Assembly (NCBI RefSeq): GCF_007988905.1
Contig: NZ_BJVA01000005.1
Span: 1 to 64,000 of the forward strand
DNA length: 64,000 nt
DNA from: Gluconobacter kanchanaburiensis NBRC 103587
GTDB taxonomy: Bacteria; Pseudomonadota; Alphaproteobacteria; Acetobacterales; Acetobacteraceae
Direction: 5' to 3'
Positions within the stretch are counted from its first letter, which is position 1. Every line of letters starts with the position of its first letter. Position numbers and translations under genes: made by a program. The notes under the pieces were generated by a model. That model searched no databases and was not told where the DNA came from. It worked only from the letters and a program-made list of their open reading frames with translations. Positions 53,439 to 64,000 of the stretch are shown here, piece after piece.

Positions 53439-54863
53439 ATGGTGGAAAACGCTCAGTATCTGGACGCCAGCGCCTCCGCCCCCGGTTCGACGACATCGCT
53501 TGAGACCGCCTGGGTCCGCGTTCGTGAGAAACTGAAGAGTGAGGTTGGCGAGGTCGAATACCGGACATGGCTCCGGCAGATCGTTCTAGGGCCACTCGAC
53601 GAGGATGAACTAACTCTCTACTTACCCACGCGCTTCCTTCGCGACTGGGTACGTAGCCAGTATGAAGAGCGTCTCCAGACGCTCTGGCGTACCGAGCGCG
53701 AGGACATTAAAGGCGTGGAACTTCAGGTCAAGCGTGGCCTGCCTGAAGTTCCGGTGGACGACATCGAAGATGCGGATGAAACACCGGGCCTCTCCGGCGA
53801 CGCTGTACCGCAAAGCACCGCGCCGGAAAGCCGCAGCGATCTGGCTGTTCCGCTTGATCCGCGCTTCACATTCGACACCTTCATCGTCGGCAAACCCAAT
53901 GAATTTGCGTATGCCTGCGCCCGCCGTGTGGCGGAAAAGCCATCAAGTCCCGGCTTTAACCCGCTGTTTCTGTATGGTGGCGTAGGCCTCGGCAAGACGC
54001 ACCTGATGCACGCCATCGGTACGGAACTGACCCGTACTGGCAAAGTTTCCGTGGCCTATATGTCCGCGGAAAAGTTCATGTATCGCTTCATTGCGGCGAT
54101 CCGTTCGCAGTCCACGATGGAATTCAAGGAACAACTCCGGTCCGTTGACGTCCTGATGATCGACGATCTTCAGTTTCTGATCGGCAAGGACAATACGCAG
54201 GAAGAATTCTTCCATACGTTCAATGCCCTCGTCGATGCAGGCCGTCAGATCATTGTCAGTGCGGATAAGAGCCCTTCGGATCTGTCGGGCCTTGAAGACC
54301 GCCTGCGGACCCGTCTGGGCTGTGGCATGGTCGCCGACATCCATGCCACGACCTTCGAGCTGCGTATTTCCATTCTGGAAGCCAAGGCCAAGGCTTCGGG
54401 AACACACGTTCCCTCCAAGGTACTGGAATATCTCGCGCACAAAATCACGACCAATGTCCGTGAACTTGAAGGCGCGCTCAATCGTCTTATTGCCCATGCT
54501 GACCTCGTTGGCCGCCCGGTTACGCTCGACACGACGCAGGATGTTCTCAAGGACATGCTGAAGGCCCATGATCGCCGCGTCACGATCGAGGAAATCCAGC
54601 GCAAGGTTTCCGAGCACTGGAATATCCGCCTGACGGACATGTCGTCCGCCCGCCGCGCGCGCGCGGTCGCGCGCCCACGCCAGGTCGCCATGTATTTGGC
54701 CAAACAGTTGACGAGCCGTTCTCTTCCGGAAATCGGACGTAAATTTGGCAACCGCGACCACACGACCGTCATGCATGCTGTCAACCGCGTCACAGAGTTG
54801 ATGGATCAGGATACATCCTTCGCCGAGGACGTAGAACTGCTGCGCCGGATGCTCGAAGGCTGA
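53439..54863 (+). CDS. dnaA: Chromosomal replication initiator DnaA
   Basis: 474 residues from MVENAQYLDASASAP, where the GGGGG ribosome site fits; an ATG five codons earlier also exists. Domain I (about 20-100), linker, domain III with Walker A GGVGLGKTHLMHA and DVLMIDDLQFL, and domain IV with DHTTVMHAVNRV, the DnaA-box recognition helix. Heads the dnaA-dnaN-recF-gyrB cluster. Confidence 0.98.
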   Translation: MVENAQYLDASASAPGSTTSLETAWVRVREKLKSEVGEVEYRTWLRQIVLGPLDEDELTLYLPTRFLRDWVRSQYEERLQTLWRTEREDIKGVELQVKRGLPEVPVDDIEDADETPGLSGDAVPQSTAPESRSDLAVPLDPRFTFDTFIVGKPNEFAYACARRVAEKPSSPGFNPLFLYGGVGLGKTHLMHAIGTELTRTGKVSVAYMSAEKFMYRFIAAIRSQSTMEFKEQLRSVDVLMIDDLQFLIGKDNTQEEFFHTFNALVDAGRQIIVSADKSPSDLSGLEDRLRTRLGCGMVADIHATTFELRISILEAKAKASGTHVPSKVLEYLAHKITTNVRELEGALNRLIAHADLVGRPVTLDTTQDVLKDMLKAHDRRVTIEEIQRKVSEHWNIRLTDMSSARRARAVARPRQVAMYLAKQLTSRSLPEIGRKFGNRDHTTVMHAVNRVTELMDQDTSFAEDVELLRRMLEG

Positions 54864-54873
54864 TCTCGACCAG

Positions 54874-54906
54874 CCCCCGATCCCTCTCTTTCCCGAGGGG
54901 CGGGGG
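54874..54906 (+). other. GC-rich hairpin between dnaA and dnaN
   Basis: CCCCCG...CGGGGG outer stem with CCCTC/GAGGG inner stem. There is no T run, so it is not a normal intrinsic terminator; it may reduce read-through or affect RNA stability. Confidence 0.5.
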
Positions 54907-54954
54907 TCTGCTAGGTTCTCTCAATTAATTCAAGATCTTCACCCGAGGCCCGGA

Positions 54955-56079
54955 ATGAAATTCAAGGTTGACCGTACCCTGCTGCAACGGGCTCTGGCGC
55001 ATATTCATGGCGTTGCGGAAAAGCGGAATACCATTCCCATTCTGGCCAACGTCCTGATGAGCTTTGAGGGCGATATTCTGCGCCTGACGGCGACGGATAT
55101 GGAAATCGCTGTTGTGGAAGATGTTCCCGCCACCGGCGAACGCTCCGGCTCCACCACAGTGCCTGCCGCAGTACTTTTCGAAATTGTCCGCAAACTACCG
55201 GACGGTGTGGCACTTGAGTTTGATCATCAGGATAGCGAAGCACCGCTGGCCTTGCGCGCGGGCCGTTATGCCACCAGCCTGAATGTTCTGCCGGTCGATG
55301 ATTTCCCGGCCATGGTCGCCGGAGATCTGCCGCATCGTTTCTCGCTCCCCGCAGCAACACTGCGCGGTCTGATCGACCGCACTAAGTTCGCCATTTCGAA
55401 CGAAGAAACCCGCTACTACCTAAACGGCATCTATCTGCATGTGGCAGAAAACGGTGCCACCCCGATGCTGCGAGCCGTCGCCACGGACGGTCACCGTCTG
55501 GCACGCGTTGAAACGGACCTGCCCAAAGGTGCACGCGGCATGCCGGGCGTCATTATTCCCCGCAAGACTGTCAACGAACTGCGCAAGCTTCTGGACGAAG
55601 GGGCGGCTGATCTGGAAATCTCCCTGTCTGACACGCGGATCCAGTTCCAGGCCGGCCCCGTCCTTCTGACCTCCAAACTGATTGACGGAACCTTCCCGGA
55701 ATATGAGCGCGTCATTCCCAAGGGCAATGATCGCATCCTGCGTGTCGGCAAGCGTGATTTCGCGGCTGCTGTCGGCCGCGTTGCGGCCATCAGCCAGGAA
55801 CGCTCGCGCCCGGTCAAGCTGTCTGTCACGCAGAATATGCTGAACCTGTCCGCCACCAGCCCCGATCAGGGCGTGGCGCATGAGGAACTCGACGAAAGCG
55901 CAGTATCATATGATGCCGCGCCGATCGAGATCGGCTTTCAGGCGCGTTATCTGACAGACATCACCGACCAGATCGACGTCGAAGTGGAATTTGCATTCTC
56001 GGATAGTTCCGCTCCAACCATCGTGCGGGATACGGCCGCACCGTCGGCTCTGTATGTTCTGATGCCGATGCGGGTCTAA
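54955..56079 (+). CDS. dnaN: DNA polymerase III beta sliding clamp
   Basis: 374 residues. MKFKVDRTLLQRALAHIHGV, ending SALYVLMPMRV, with the repeated clamp domains (VATDGHRLARVETDLP). Processivity clamp. Confidence 0.98.
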   Translation: MKFKVDRTLLQRALAHIHGVAEKRNTIPILANVLMSFEGDILRLTATDMEIAVVEDVPATGERSGSTTVPAAVLFEIVRKLPDGVALEFDHQDSEAPLALRAGRYATSLNVLPVDDFPAMVAGDLPHRFSLPAATLRGLIDRTKFAISNEETRYYLNGIYLHVAENGATPMLRAVATDGHRLARVETDLPKGARGMPGVIIPRKTVNELRKLLDEGAADLEISLSDTRIQFQAGPVLLTSKLIDGTFPEYERVIPKGNDRILRVGKRDFAAAVGRVAAISQERSRPVKLSVTQNMLNLSATSPDQGVAHEELDESAVSYDAAPIEIGFQARYLTDITDQIDVEVEFAFSDSSAPTIVRDTAAPSALYVLMPMRV

Positions 56080-56092
56080 ACGCGAGCGTCTA

Positions 56093-57196
56093 TTGAAACT
56101 GACCCGGCTCGCACTGACGGATTTCCGGAACTATTCACACGCTGTCTGGACACCGGAAAAGCGGATATTGGTCCTGACCGGCGAGAACGGGTCCGGGAAA
56201 ACCAATCTTCTTGAAGCAGTCTCGCTTCTTGCACCGGGTAGAGGACTAAGGGGGGCACCGCTTCCCGTACTGTGCCGCCAGGGAGCAGAAAGCTGGGGCG
56301 TCGCCGCTACATTCCGGTCAGGTCTGGAGGAGTTCCAGATCGGCACCGGAAATACACCGGCAAACGGACCACGCCGGATCTTTCAGCTTGATGGCGAAAA
56401 TGTCCGTTCCCACGCGCGTATAGGCCAGCGCTTCTCCTGTGTCTGGCTGACACCTCAGATGGACCGTCTTTTTCAGGATGGCGCCAGTAGCCGACGGCGC
56501 TTTCTGGACAGACTGGTCATGTCTCTGTCTCCCGATCACGGACGACAGATCGCCGCCCATGACCGTTCCGTGGCCAGTCGGAACCGACTTCTTTCAGAAC
56601 GGCCATCTGAAACAGAATGGATGTCTTCGATTGAAGACTCTATTGCCCGCCATGCTGTCGCAGCCTCCGCCGCACGGCTCGCACTTGTCGAGAGCATGAA
56701 CGCTCATCCATTTGAAAATGAAGGTTTTCCAGGAAGCACTCTTTCCTTGGAATGCTCCATCGCGAGACGTCTCTCCAACCAGCCGGCTCTGGAAGTTGAA
56801 GACTGGATCCGAAATGCTTTGAGCACGTCAAGATCTGATGACAGGATGCGCGGGGCAACCTCTCTCGGAGCTCACAAAGCGGATTTTTCGCTGTCGGATA
56901 CTGCGACTTCGCGCCCTGCCGAGCTTTCAAGCAGTGGCCAGCAGAAGATCATGCTGACCGGGACCATTCTCTCACATGCCAGATTGATGATTCAGGCACG
57001 GCGTCAGGTTCCTGCCATTCTTCTGGATGAACCGTTGCTTCATCTCGATGAACGTATGCGCCATGCGCTTATGCGCGGCCTTGAAAAACTCGACGCACCG
57101 GTGATGATTACCGGGACCGATATCGAACCCTTTGCACCGCTAAAGGGGCAGGCACAATTCTTTTCCGTCCGTCATGGGACAATAGCGCCGTCCTGA
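56093..57196 (+). CDS. recF: DNA recombination and repair protein RecF
   Basis: 367 residues from a TTG 13 bp after dnaN. LTRLALTDFRNYSHAVW, Walker A GENGSGKT at 30-37, signature LSSSGQQKIMLTGTIL, Walker B ILLDEPLLHLDERM. Loads RecA at gaps. Confidence 0.95.
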   Translation: MKLTRLALTDFRNYSHAVWTPEKRILVLTGENGSGKTNLLEAVSLLAPGRGLRGAPLPVLCRQGAESWGVAATFRSGLEEFQIGTGNTPANGPRRIFQLDGENVRSHARIGQRFSCVWLTPQMDRLFQDGASSRRRFLDRLVMSLSPDHGRQIAAHDRSVASRNRLLSERPSETEWMSSIEDSIARHAVAASAARLALVESMNAHPFENEGFPGSTLSLECSIARRLSNQPALEVEDWIRNALSTSRSDDRMRGATSLGAHKADFSLSDTATSRPAELSSSGQQKIMLTGTILSHARLMIQARRQVPAILLDEPLLHLDERMRHALMRGLEKLDAPVMITGTDIEPFAPLKGQAQFFSVRHGTIAPS

Positions 57197-57218
57197 ACGA
57201 ATGCGCCCGCTGGCCTAA

Positions 57219-60516
<3,298 letters not shown>

Positions 60517-60620
60517 ATAGACAGTCGATGCCTGTTGCAATAATCGGCAATTCGAAGTGATGAAACAGCCTCCCGCATCCGTTTGACGCGGACCTGCGGT
60601 TTGGATACCCCGGGCGGGAC

Positions 60621-61955
60621 ATGACCGACAGCACCCAACGCACCACCGCCATCATTCTCGCCGCAGGACTCGGCACACGCATGAAGTCCCGGCTGCCCAA
60701 GGCGCTCCATCGTCTGGGCAACCAGCCAATGATCAACCATCTCATTACGACGGCCAGAGAGGTCTTTGACGACATTGTCGTCGTGACAGGGCCAGACATG
60801 CCCGCCTTGGAAGAGGCAGTCCACCCATACCGGACCGTCACTCAGGTGGAGAGGCTGGGAACGGCCCATGCGGCCAGCACAGCGCGTGAACTTTTCGGAA
60901 CGGGTGATGTCGCAATCCTTTATGCTGACAATCCCCTGATCACGGCCGAGACGATGAAACGTCTCCTTGCCGCACGGCAGGAAGGAGCAAGCCTGGCTCT
61001 TCTGGGAATGCGCCCTTCAGAACCGGGCCGCTATGGCCGCATCGTGGAAGAACAGGGACGGGTCACGAAAATCGTGGAGTTCAAAGACGCTACGGAAGAG
61101 GAACGTCGTATTCCTCTCTGCAATGCGGGCGTGATGTGCGCAGGCGCCGAAGACTTCAGGAACTGGCTTGCGAATGTCCACAATGACAATGCCCAGGGCG
61201 AATATTACCTGACGGACGTGGTCGAAATGGCAGCCCAGAACGGAGCTGTAATCTGCGTGGAAGCTGCCGAAGCAGAACTGGCGGGCGTGAATTCACGAGC
61301 AGAACTGGCACAGGCTGAGGCCACACTGCAAAACAGGCTGCGCGATGCGGCCATGGATGCGGGAGTGACGCTTGTTGCACCTGAGACTGTCTTCTTCAGC
61401 ACCGACACGCTTCTGGAAGCCGATGTAACGATCGAGCCGAATGTTTTTTTCGGGCCTGGCGTTACAGTGCGCACAGGCGCTCTGATCAGGGCTTTTTCAC
61501 ATCTGGAAGGCTGTGAAGTCGGAGAAGGCGCGATGATCGGTCCGTATGCGCGGCTGCGTCCTGGAACACTCTGCGGCGCGCACTCCCATGTCGGGAATTT
61601 CGTCGAACTCAAAAACGTGGAGCTGGGTGAAGGAGCGAAAGCCAATCATCTGACCTATCTGGGGGACGCGTCCGTGGGGGCTGCCACGAATGTGGGAGCG
61701 GGAACCATTACCTGCAATTATGACGGCGTCTTCAAACACCGCACTACGATCGGCGAACGAGCCTTTATCGGGTCCGATTCCATTCTGGTGGCTCCGGTTA
61801 CCATTGGCGACGATGCACTGATCGCGGCTGGGAGTGTCATCACGCAGGATGTTCCTGCAGGCGATCTGGCTTTTGGCAGAGCCCAACAGACGCTCAAGAC
61901 CGGTCGTGGCATTCAGATCAAACAGTCTCTCAAAGCTCGGAAGGAACAGGGCTGA
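60621..61955 (+). CDS. glmU: Bifunctional N-acetylglucosamine-1-phosphate uridyltransferase / glucosamine-1-phosphate acetyltransferase
   Basis: 444 residues. IILAAGLGTRMKSRLPKALH pyrophosphorylase signature; C-terminal left-handed beta-helix of hexapeptides (GVTVRTGALIRAFSHLEGCE, GAMIGPYARLRPGTL, NVGAGTITCNYDG). Makes UDP-GlcNAc for peptidoglycan and LPS. Stop overlaps glmS start (TGATG), so supply of glucosamine is coupled. Confidence 0.97.
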   Translation: MTDSTQRTTAIILAAGLGTRMKSRLPKALHRLGNQPMINHLITTAREVFDDIVVVTGPDMPALEEAVHPYRTVTQVERLGTAHAASTARELFGTGDVAILYADNPLITAETMKRLLAARQEGASLALLGMRPSEPGRYGRIVEEQGRVTKIVEFKDATEEERRIPLCNAGVMCAGAEDFRNWLANVHNDNAQGEYYLTDVVEMAAQNGAVICVEAAEAELAGVNSRAELAQAEATLQNRLRDAAMDAGVTLVAPETVFFSTDTLLEADVTIEPNVFFGPGVTVRTGALIRAFSHLEGCEVGEGAMIGPYARLRPGTLCGAHSHVGNFVELKNVELGEGAKANHLTYLGDASVGAATNVGAGTITCNYDGVFKHRTTIGERAFIGSDSILVAPVTIGDDALIAAGSVITQDVPAGDLAFGRAQQTLKTGRGIQIKQSLKARKEQG

Positions 61956-63781
61956 TGTGCGGCATCTGTGGAATTGTAGGGCATAAGCCCGCCAGCCCCA
62001 TCGCATTCGAAGCGCTCCGACGGCTGGAATATCGCGGTTATGACTCAGCGGGTATTGCAACGCTGACCGCCTCGGGAGAGATCGACCGCCGCCGTGCTGC
62101 AGGCAAACTGGACAATCTTGAGCGTGTCCTTCGTGACAATCCGCTGCCCGGCACGACCGCCATCGGCCACACCCGGTGGGCCACGCATGGCGCACCGACA
62201 GAAAACAACGCCCATCCTCACGAAGCTGGTGGCGTGGCCATCGTGCATAACGGGATCATTGAAAACTTTGCAGAGCTCAAGAAGGAGCTCGAAGCGAAGG
62301 GACGGATTTTCGTTACCGAGACGGATTCAGAAACCGTCGCCCATTTAGTGGACGATTATCTCCAGCAGGGGTTCGAGCCGCGGGATGCGGCTTTCGCCGC
62401 AATCAAGCGACTTGAGGGCGCTTATGCGATCGCCATGATCTTCAGACATCATGAAGGTCTTCTGATCGGTGCGCGTCATGGAGCCCCGCTGGCTGTCGGG
62501 TATGGTGAAGGGGAGATGTTTCTGGGCTCCGACAGTATCGCCCTGGCACCGATGGCGCGGAAAATGACGTATCTCGAGGACGGAGACTGGTGCGAACTGA
62601 CGCCAGGTCATGTCCGGATCTTCGACATGACGGGGGCTGAAGTTTCCCGCCCGGTTCAGGATCTGACGTTTATGGCCGGGCAGGTCGGTAAAGACGGTTA
62701 TCGGCATTACATGGAGAAAGAGCTCCATGAACACCCATCCGCCATTGGCCAGACGCTGAAACGGATTACGGACCCTGCCTCCAAACGTGTCGTTCTGCCG
62801 GAAATGCCGTTCGATCCCGCGCAGGTTCCCCGTATCACCATCACGGCCTGCGGCTCAGCCTATTATGCCGGCATGGTGGGGCGATACTGGCTGGAATCCC
62901 TTGCCAGGATCCCCGTAGAGATCGATGTTGCCTCTGAAATGCGCTACCGGGAGCCACCTCAGCCGGACAGGGGGGTAGCGTTACTGATTTCCCAGTCTGG
63001 TGAAACAGCCGATACGCTTGGGGTTCTCAGGAGCCTCAGGAAAGCTGGCCAGAGCATCGTATCCGTCCTGAATGTTGAACATTCGACCATGGGCCGGGAG
63101 AGCGATCTGGTTCTCGGCATGGATGCGGGACCCGAAATCTCGGTTGCTTCCACAAAGGCGTTCACAGCCCAGCTTACCGTTCTGGCCGCCCTGTCGATCG
63201 AATTTGCGCGCGCGCGGCAAAAAATAGACCTGGCGCGCGAGGAGCGTTTGACCGCAAGTCTTCTGGACCTGCCATCACGTACGGCAGAAGTATTCGCCCG
63301 TACCAAAGATATCCAGACGATGGCTGCTGTTGTGGCGCAGGCGCGGGACGTCCTCTATCTCGGACGCGGCATTTGCACGCCCATCGCATTTGAGGGCGCC
63401 TTAAAATTAAAGGAAATCAGTTATATCCATGCTGAAGCTTACGCTGCGGGTGAACTCAAGCATGGGCCGATCAGCCTGATCGACCAGACGGTCCCGGTGG
63501 TGGCCATCGCACCGTCCACGATCTTGTTCGACAAAACGCTTTCCAATTTGCAGGAGGCCAAGGCAAGAGGCGGACGTATTCTGGCATTCACGGACGCCGA
63601 AGGCGCAAAACGCCTGAAGGATGTCGCCGAGCAGATTGTCGTCATGCCGGATGCCGATGCTTTCGTAACGCCCATTCTTTACGCCATTCCCGTGCAGATG
63701 CTTGCCTATGAAGTTGCGCTGCTCAAGGGCACGGATGTCGATCAGCCTCGCAATCTCGCCAAATCTGTTACGGTGGAGTGA
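61955..63781 (+). CDS. glmS: Glutamine-fructose-6-phosphate aminotransferase (isomerizing)
   Basis: 608 residues. MCGICGIVG gives the N-terminal nucleophile C2; glutaminase motifs GYDSAGIATL and TRWATHGAPTENNAHPH; two SIS domains (TACGSAYYAGMVGRYW, ISQSGETADTLGVLRS); ends QPRNLAKSVTVE. First step of hexosamine synthesis. No ribozyme-like leader, as the gene overlaps glmU. Confidence 0.98.
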   Translation: MCGICGIVGHKPASPIAFEALRRLEYRGYDSAGIATLTASGEIDRRRAAGKLDNLERVLRDNPLPGTTAIGHTRWATHGAPTENNAHPHEAGGVAIVHNGIIENFAELKKELEAKGRIFVTETDSETVAHLVDDYLQQGFEPRDAAFAAIKRLEGAYAIAMIFRHHEGLLIGARHGAPLAVGYGEGEMFLGSDSIALAPMARKMTYLEDGDWCELTPGHVRIFDMTGAEVSRPVQDLTFMAGQVGKDGYRHYMEKELHEHPSAIGQTLKRITDPASKRVVLPEMPFDPAQVPRITITACGSAYYAGMVGRYWLESLARIPVEIDVASEMRYREPPQPDRGVALLISQSGETADTLGVLRSLRKAGQSIVSVLNVEHSTMGRESDLVLGMDAGPEISVASTKAFTAQLTVLAALSIEFARARQKIDLAREERLTASLLDLPSRTAEVFARTKDIQTMAAVVAQARDVLYLGRGICTPIAFEGALKLKEISYIHAEAYAAGELKHGPISLIDQTVPVVAIAPSTILFDKTLSNLQEAKARGGRILAFTDAEGAKRLKDVAEQIVVMPDADAFVTPILYAIPVQMLAYEVALLKGTDVDQPRNLAKSVTVE

Positions 63782-63858
63782 AAGATTTGGCGCAGGACTG
63801 TCTGTTGCGGCAGAATTGAAGGCTGAATGGACGTAAAACACTAATAGAGGGAATGGAT

Positions 63859-64000
63859 ATGGGCGGAGACGGATTAACCGGTGTACCGGTCGGAAATTCC
63901 GGCATGTCGCCGGATGCATCTGCCACTGCTCAACGGGAGAGCTTCATTGCTCGCCTAAAGGCGCAGGGATTTGCAGGCGACATCAGCAAGGATATCTCCT
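63859..64000 (+). CDS. Start of a gene cut by the window edge
   Basis: Open to the end: MGGDGLTGVPVGNSGMSPDA and then RESFIARLKAQGFAGDIS. Preceded by AGAGGG; an in-frame ATG two codons earlier is also possible. The FIARLKAQGFAGDIS segment reminds me of the N-terminus of FAD-linked D-lactate/2-hydroxyacid dehydrogenase-like proteins, but 47 residues are too few for a firm call. Confidence 0.5.
   Translation, partial: MGGDGLTGVPVGNSGMSPDASATAQRESFIARLKAQGFAGDISKDIS

Overview
The window looks like chromosomal DNA of an acetic acid bacterium (Acetobacteraceae, most like Gluconobacter). The basis is moderately high GC, the chromosomal order rpsT-dnaA-dnaN-recF-gyrB, and a periplasmic alpha-amino acid ester hydrolase whose Ser/Asp/His spacing matches the Acetobacter turbidans enzyme. 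This is inferred from reading the sequence; no database search was run.

Layout. 1-3190: the end of a UmuD/LexA-like (S24) reading frame interrupted by a 16-bp tandem duplication, then a LysR-type regulator divergent from two aldo/keto reductases. 3196-35842: a prophage whose integrase lies directly beside the 3' end of a tRNA-Cys gene. 36073-49274: tolC, a PopZ-like protein, valS, an alpha/beta hydrolase, ilvD, the ester hydrolase, msrA and a two-gene NitT/TauT-type ABC transporter. 49366-64000: dut, coaBC, ubiE, mutM, rpsT, dnaA, dnaN, recF, gyrB, a DUF3108 protein, glmU, glmS and the first codons of one more gene.

The prophage has the gene set of a contractile-tailed phage of the DUF3383-sheath type. 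The late genes run right to left: small and large terminase, portal (DUF1073), gpF-like protein, DUF2213 protease/scaffold, head decoration, DUF2184 capsid, DUF4054 connector, neck proteins, DUF3383 sheath, tube, a frameshifted tail chaperone pair, tape measure, Dit-like protein and baseplate plug. The left early operon (27612 down to 23552) carries a Cro-like protein, several small DNA-binding proteins, a GapR-like protein, a VRR-NUC nuclease and a replication initiator. The right early operon (30649 to 35790) carries small proteins, a polymerase-beta-like nucleotidyltransferase, a RecE-like exonuclease, a Sak4-like recombinase, an AlpA-like protein and the integrase. A C1-type repressor at 27698-28405 sits between them. 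Five copies of one 16-bp palindrome, three beside cro/c1 and two at the right early promoter, appear to be its operators.

The prophage is decayed. The large terminase has a frameshift and an in-frame TAA, the RecE-like nuclease is split by a frame change, and the baseplate hub gene is cut and joined to another frame, after which no spike, baseplate wedge, tail fibre, holin or endolysin genes are seen. The repressor, integrase and tail chaperone slippery site (GGGTTTT) look intact. The lysogen-side cargo also looks intact: an unknown 307-residue protein plus a PD-(D/E)XK-like protein just after c1, several lipoproteins, a secreted peptidoglycan-binding protein antisense within the tail operon, and a papain-like protein. 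The post-c1 pair is the best candidate here for an undescribed exclusion or defence function, but that is inferred from position and one nuclease-like motif only.
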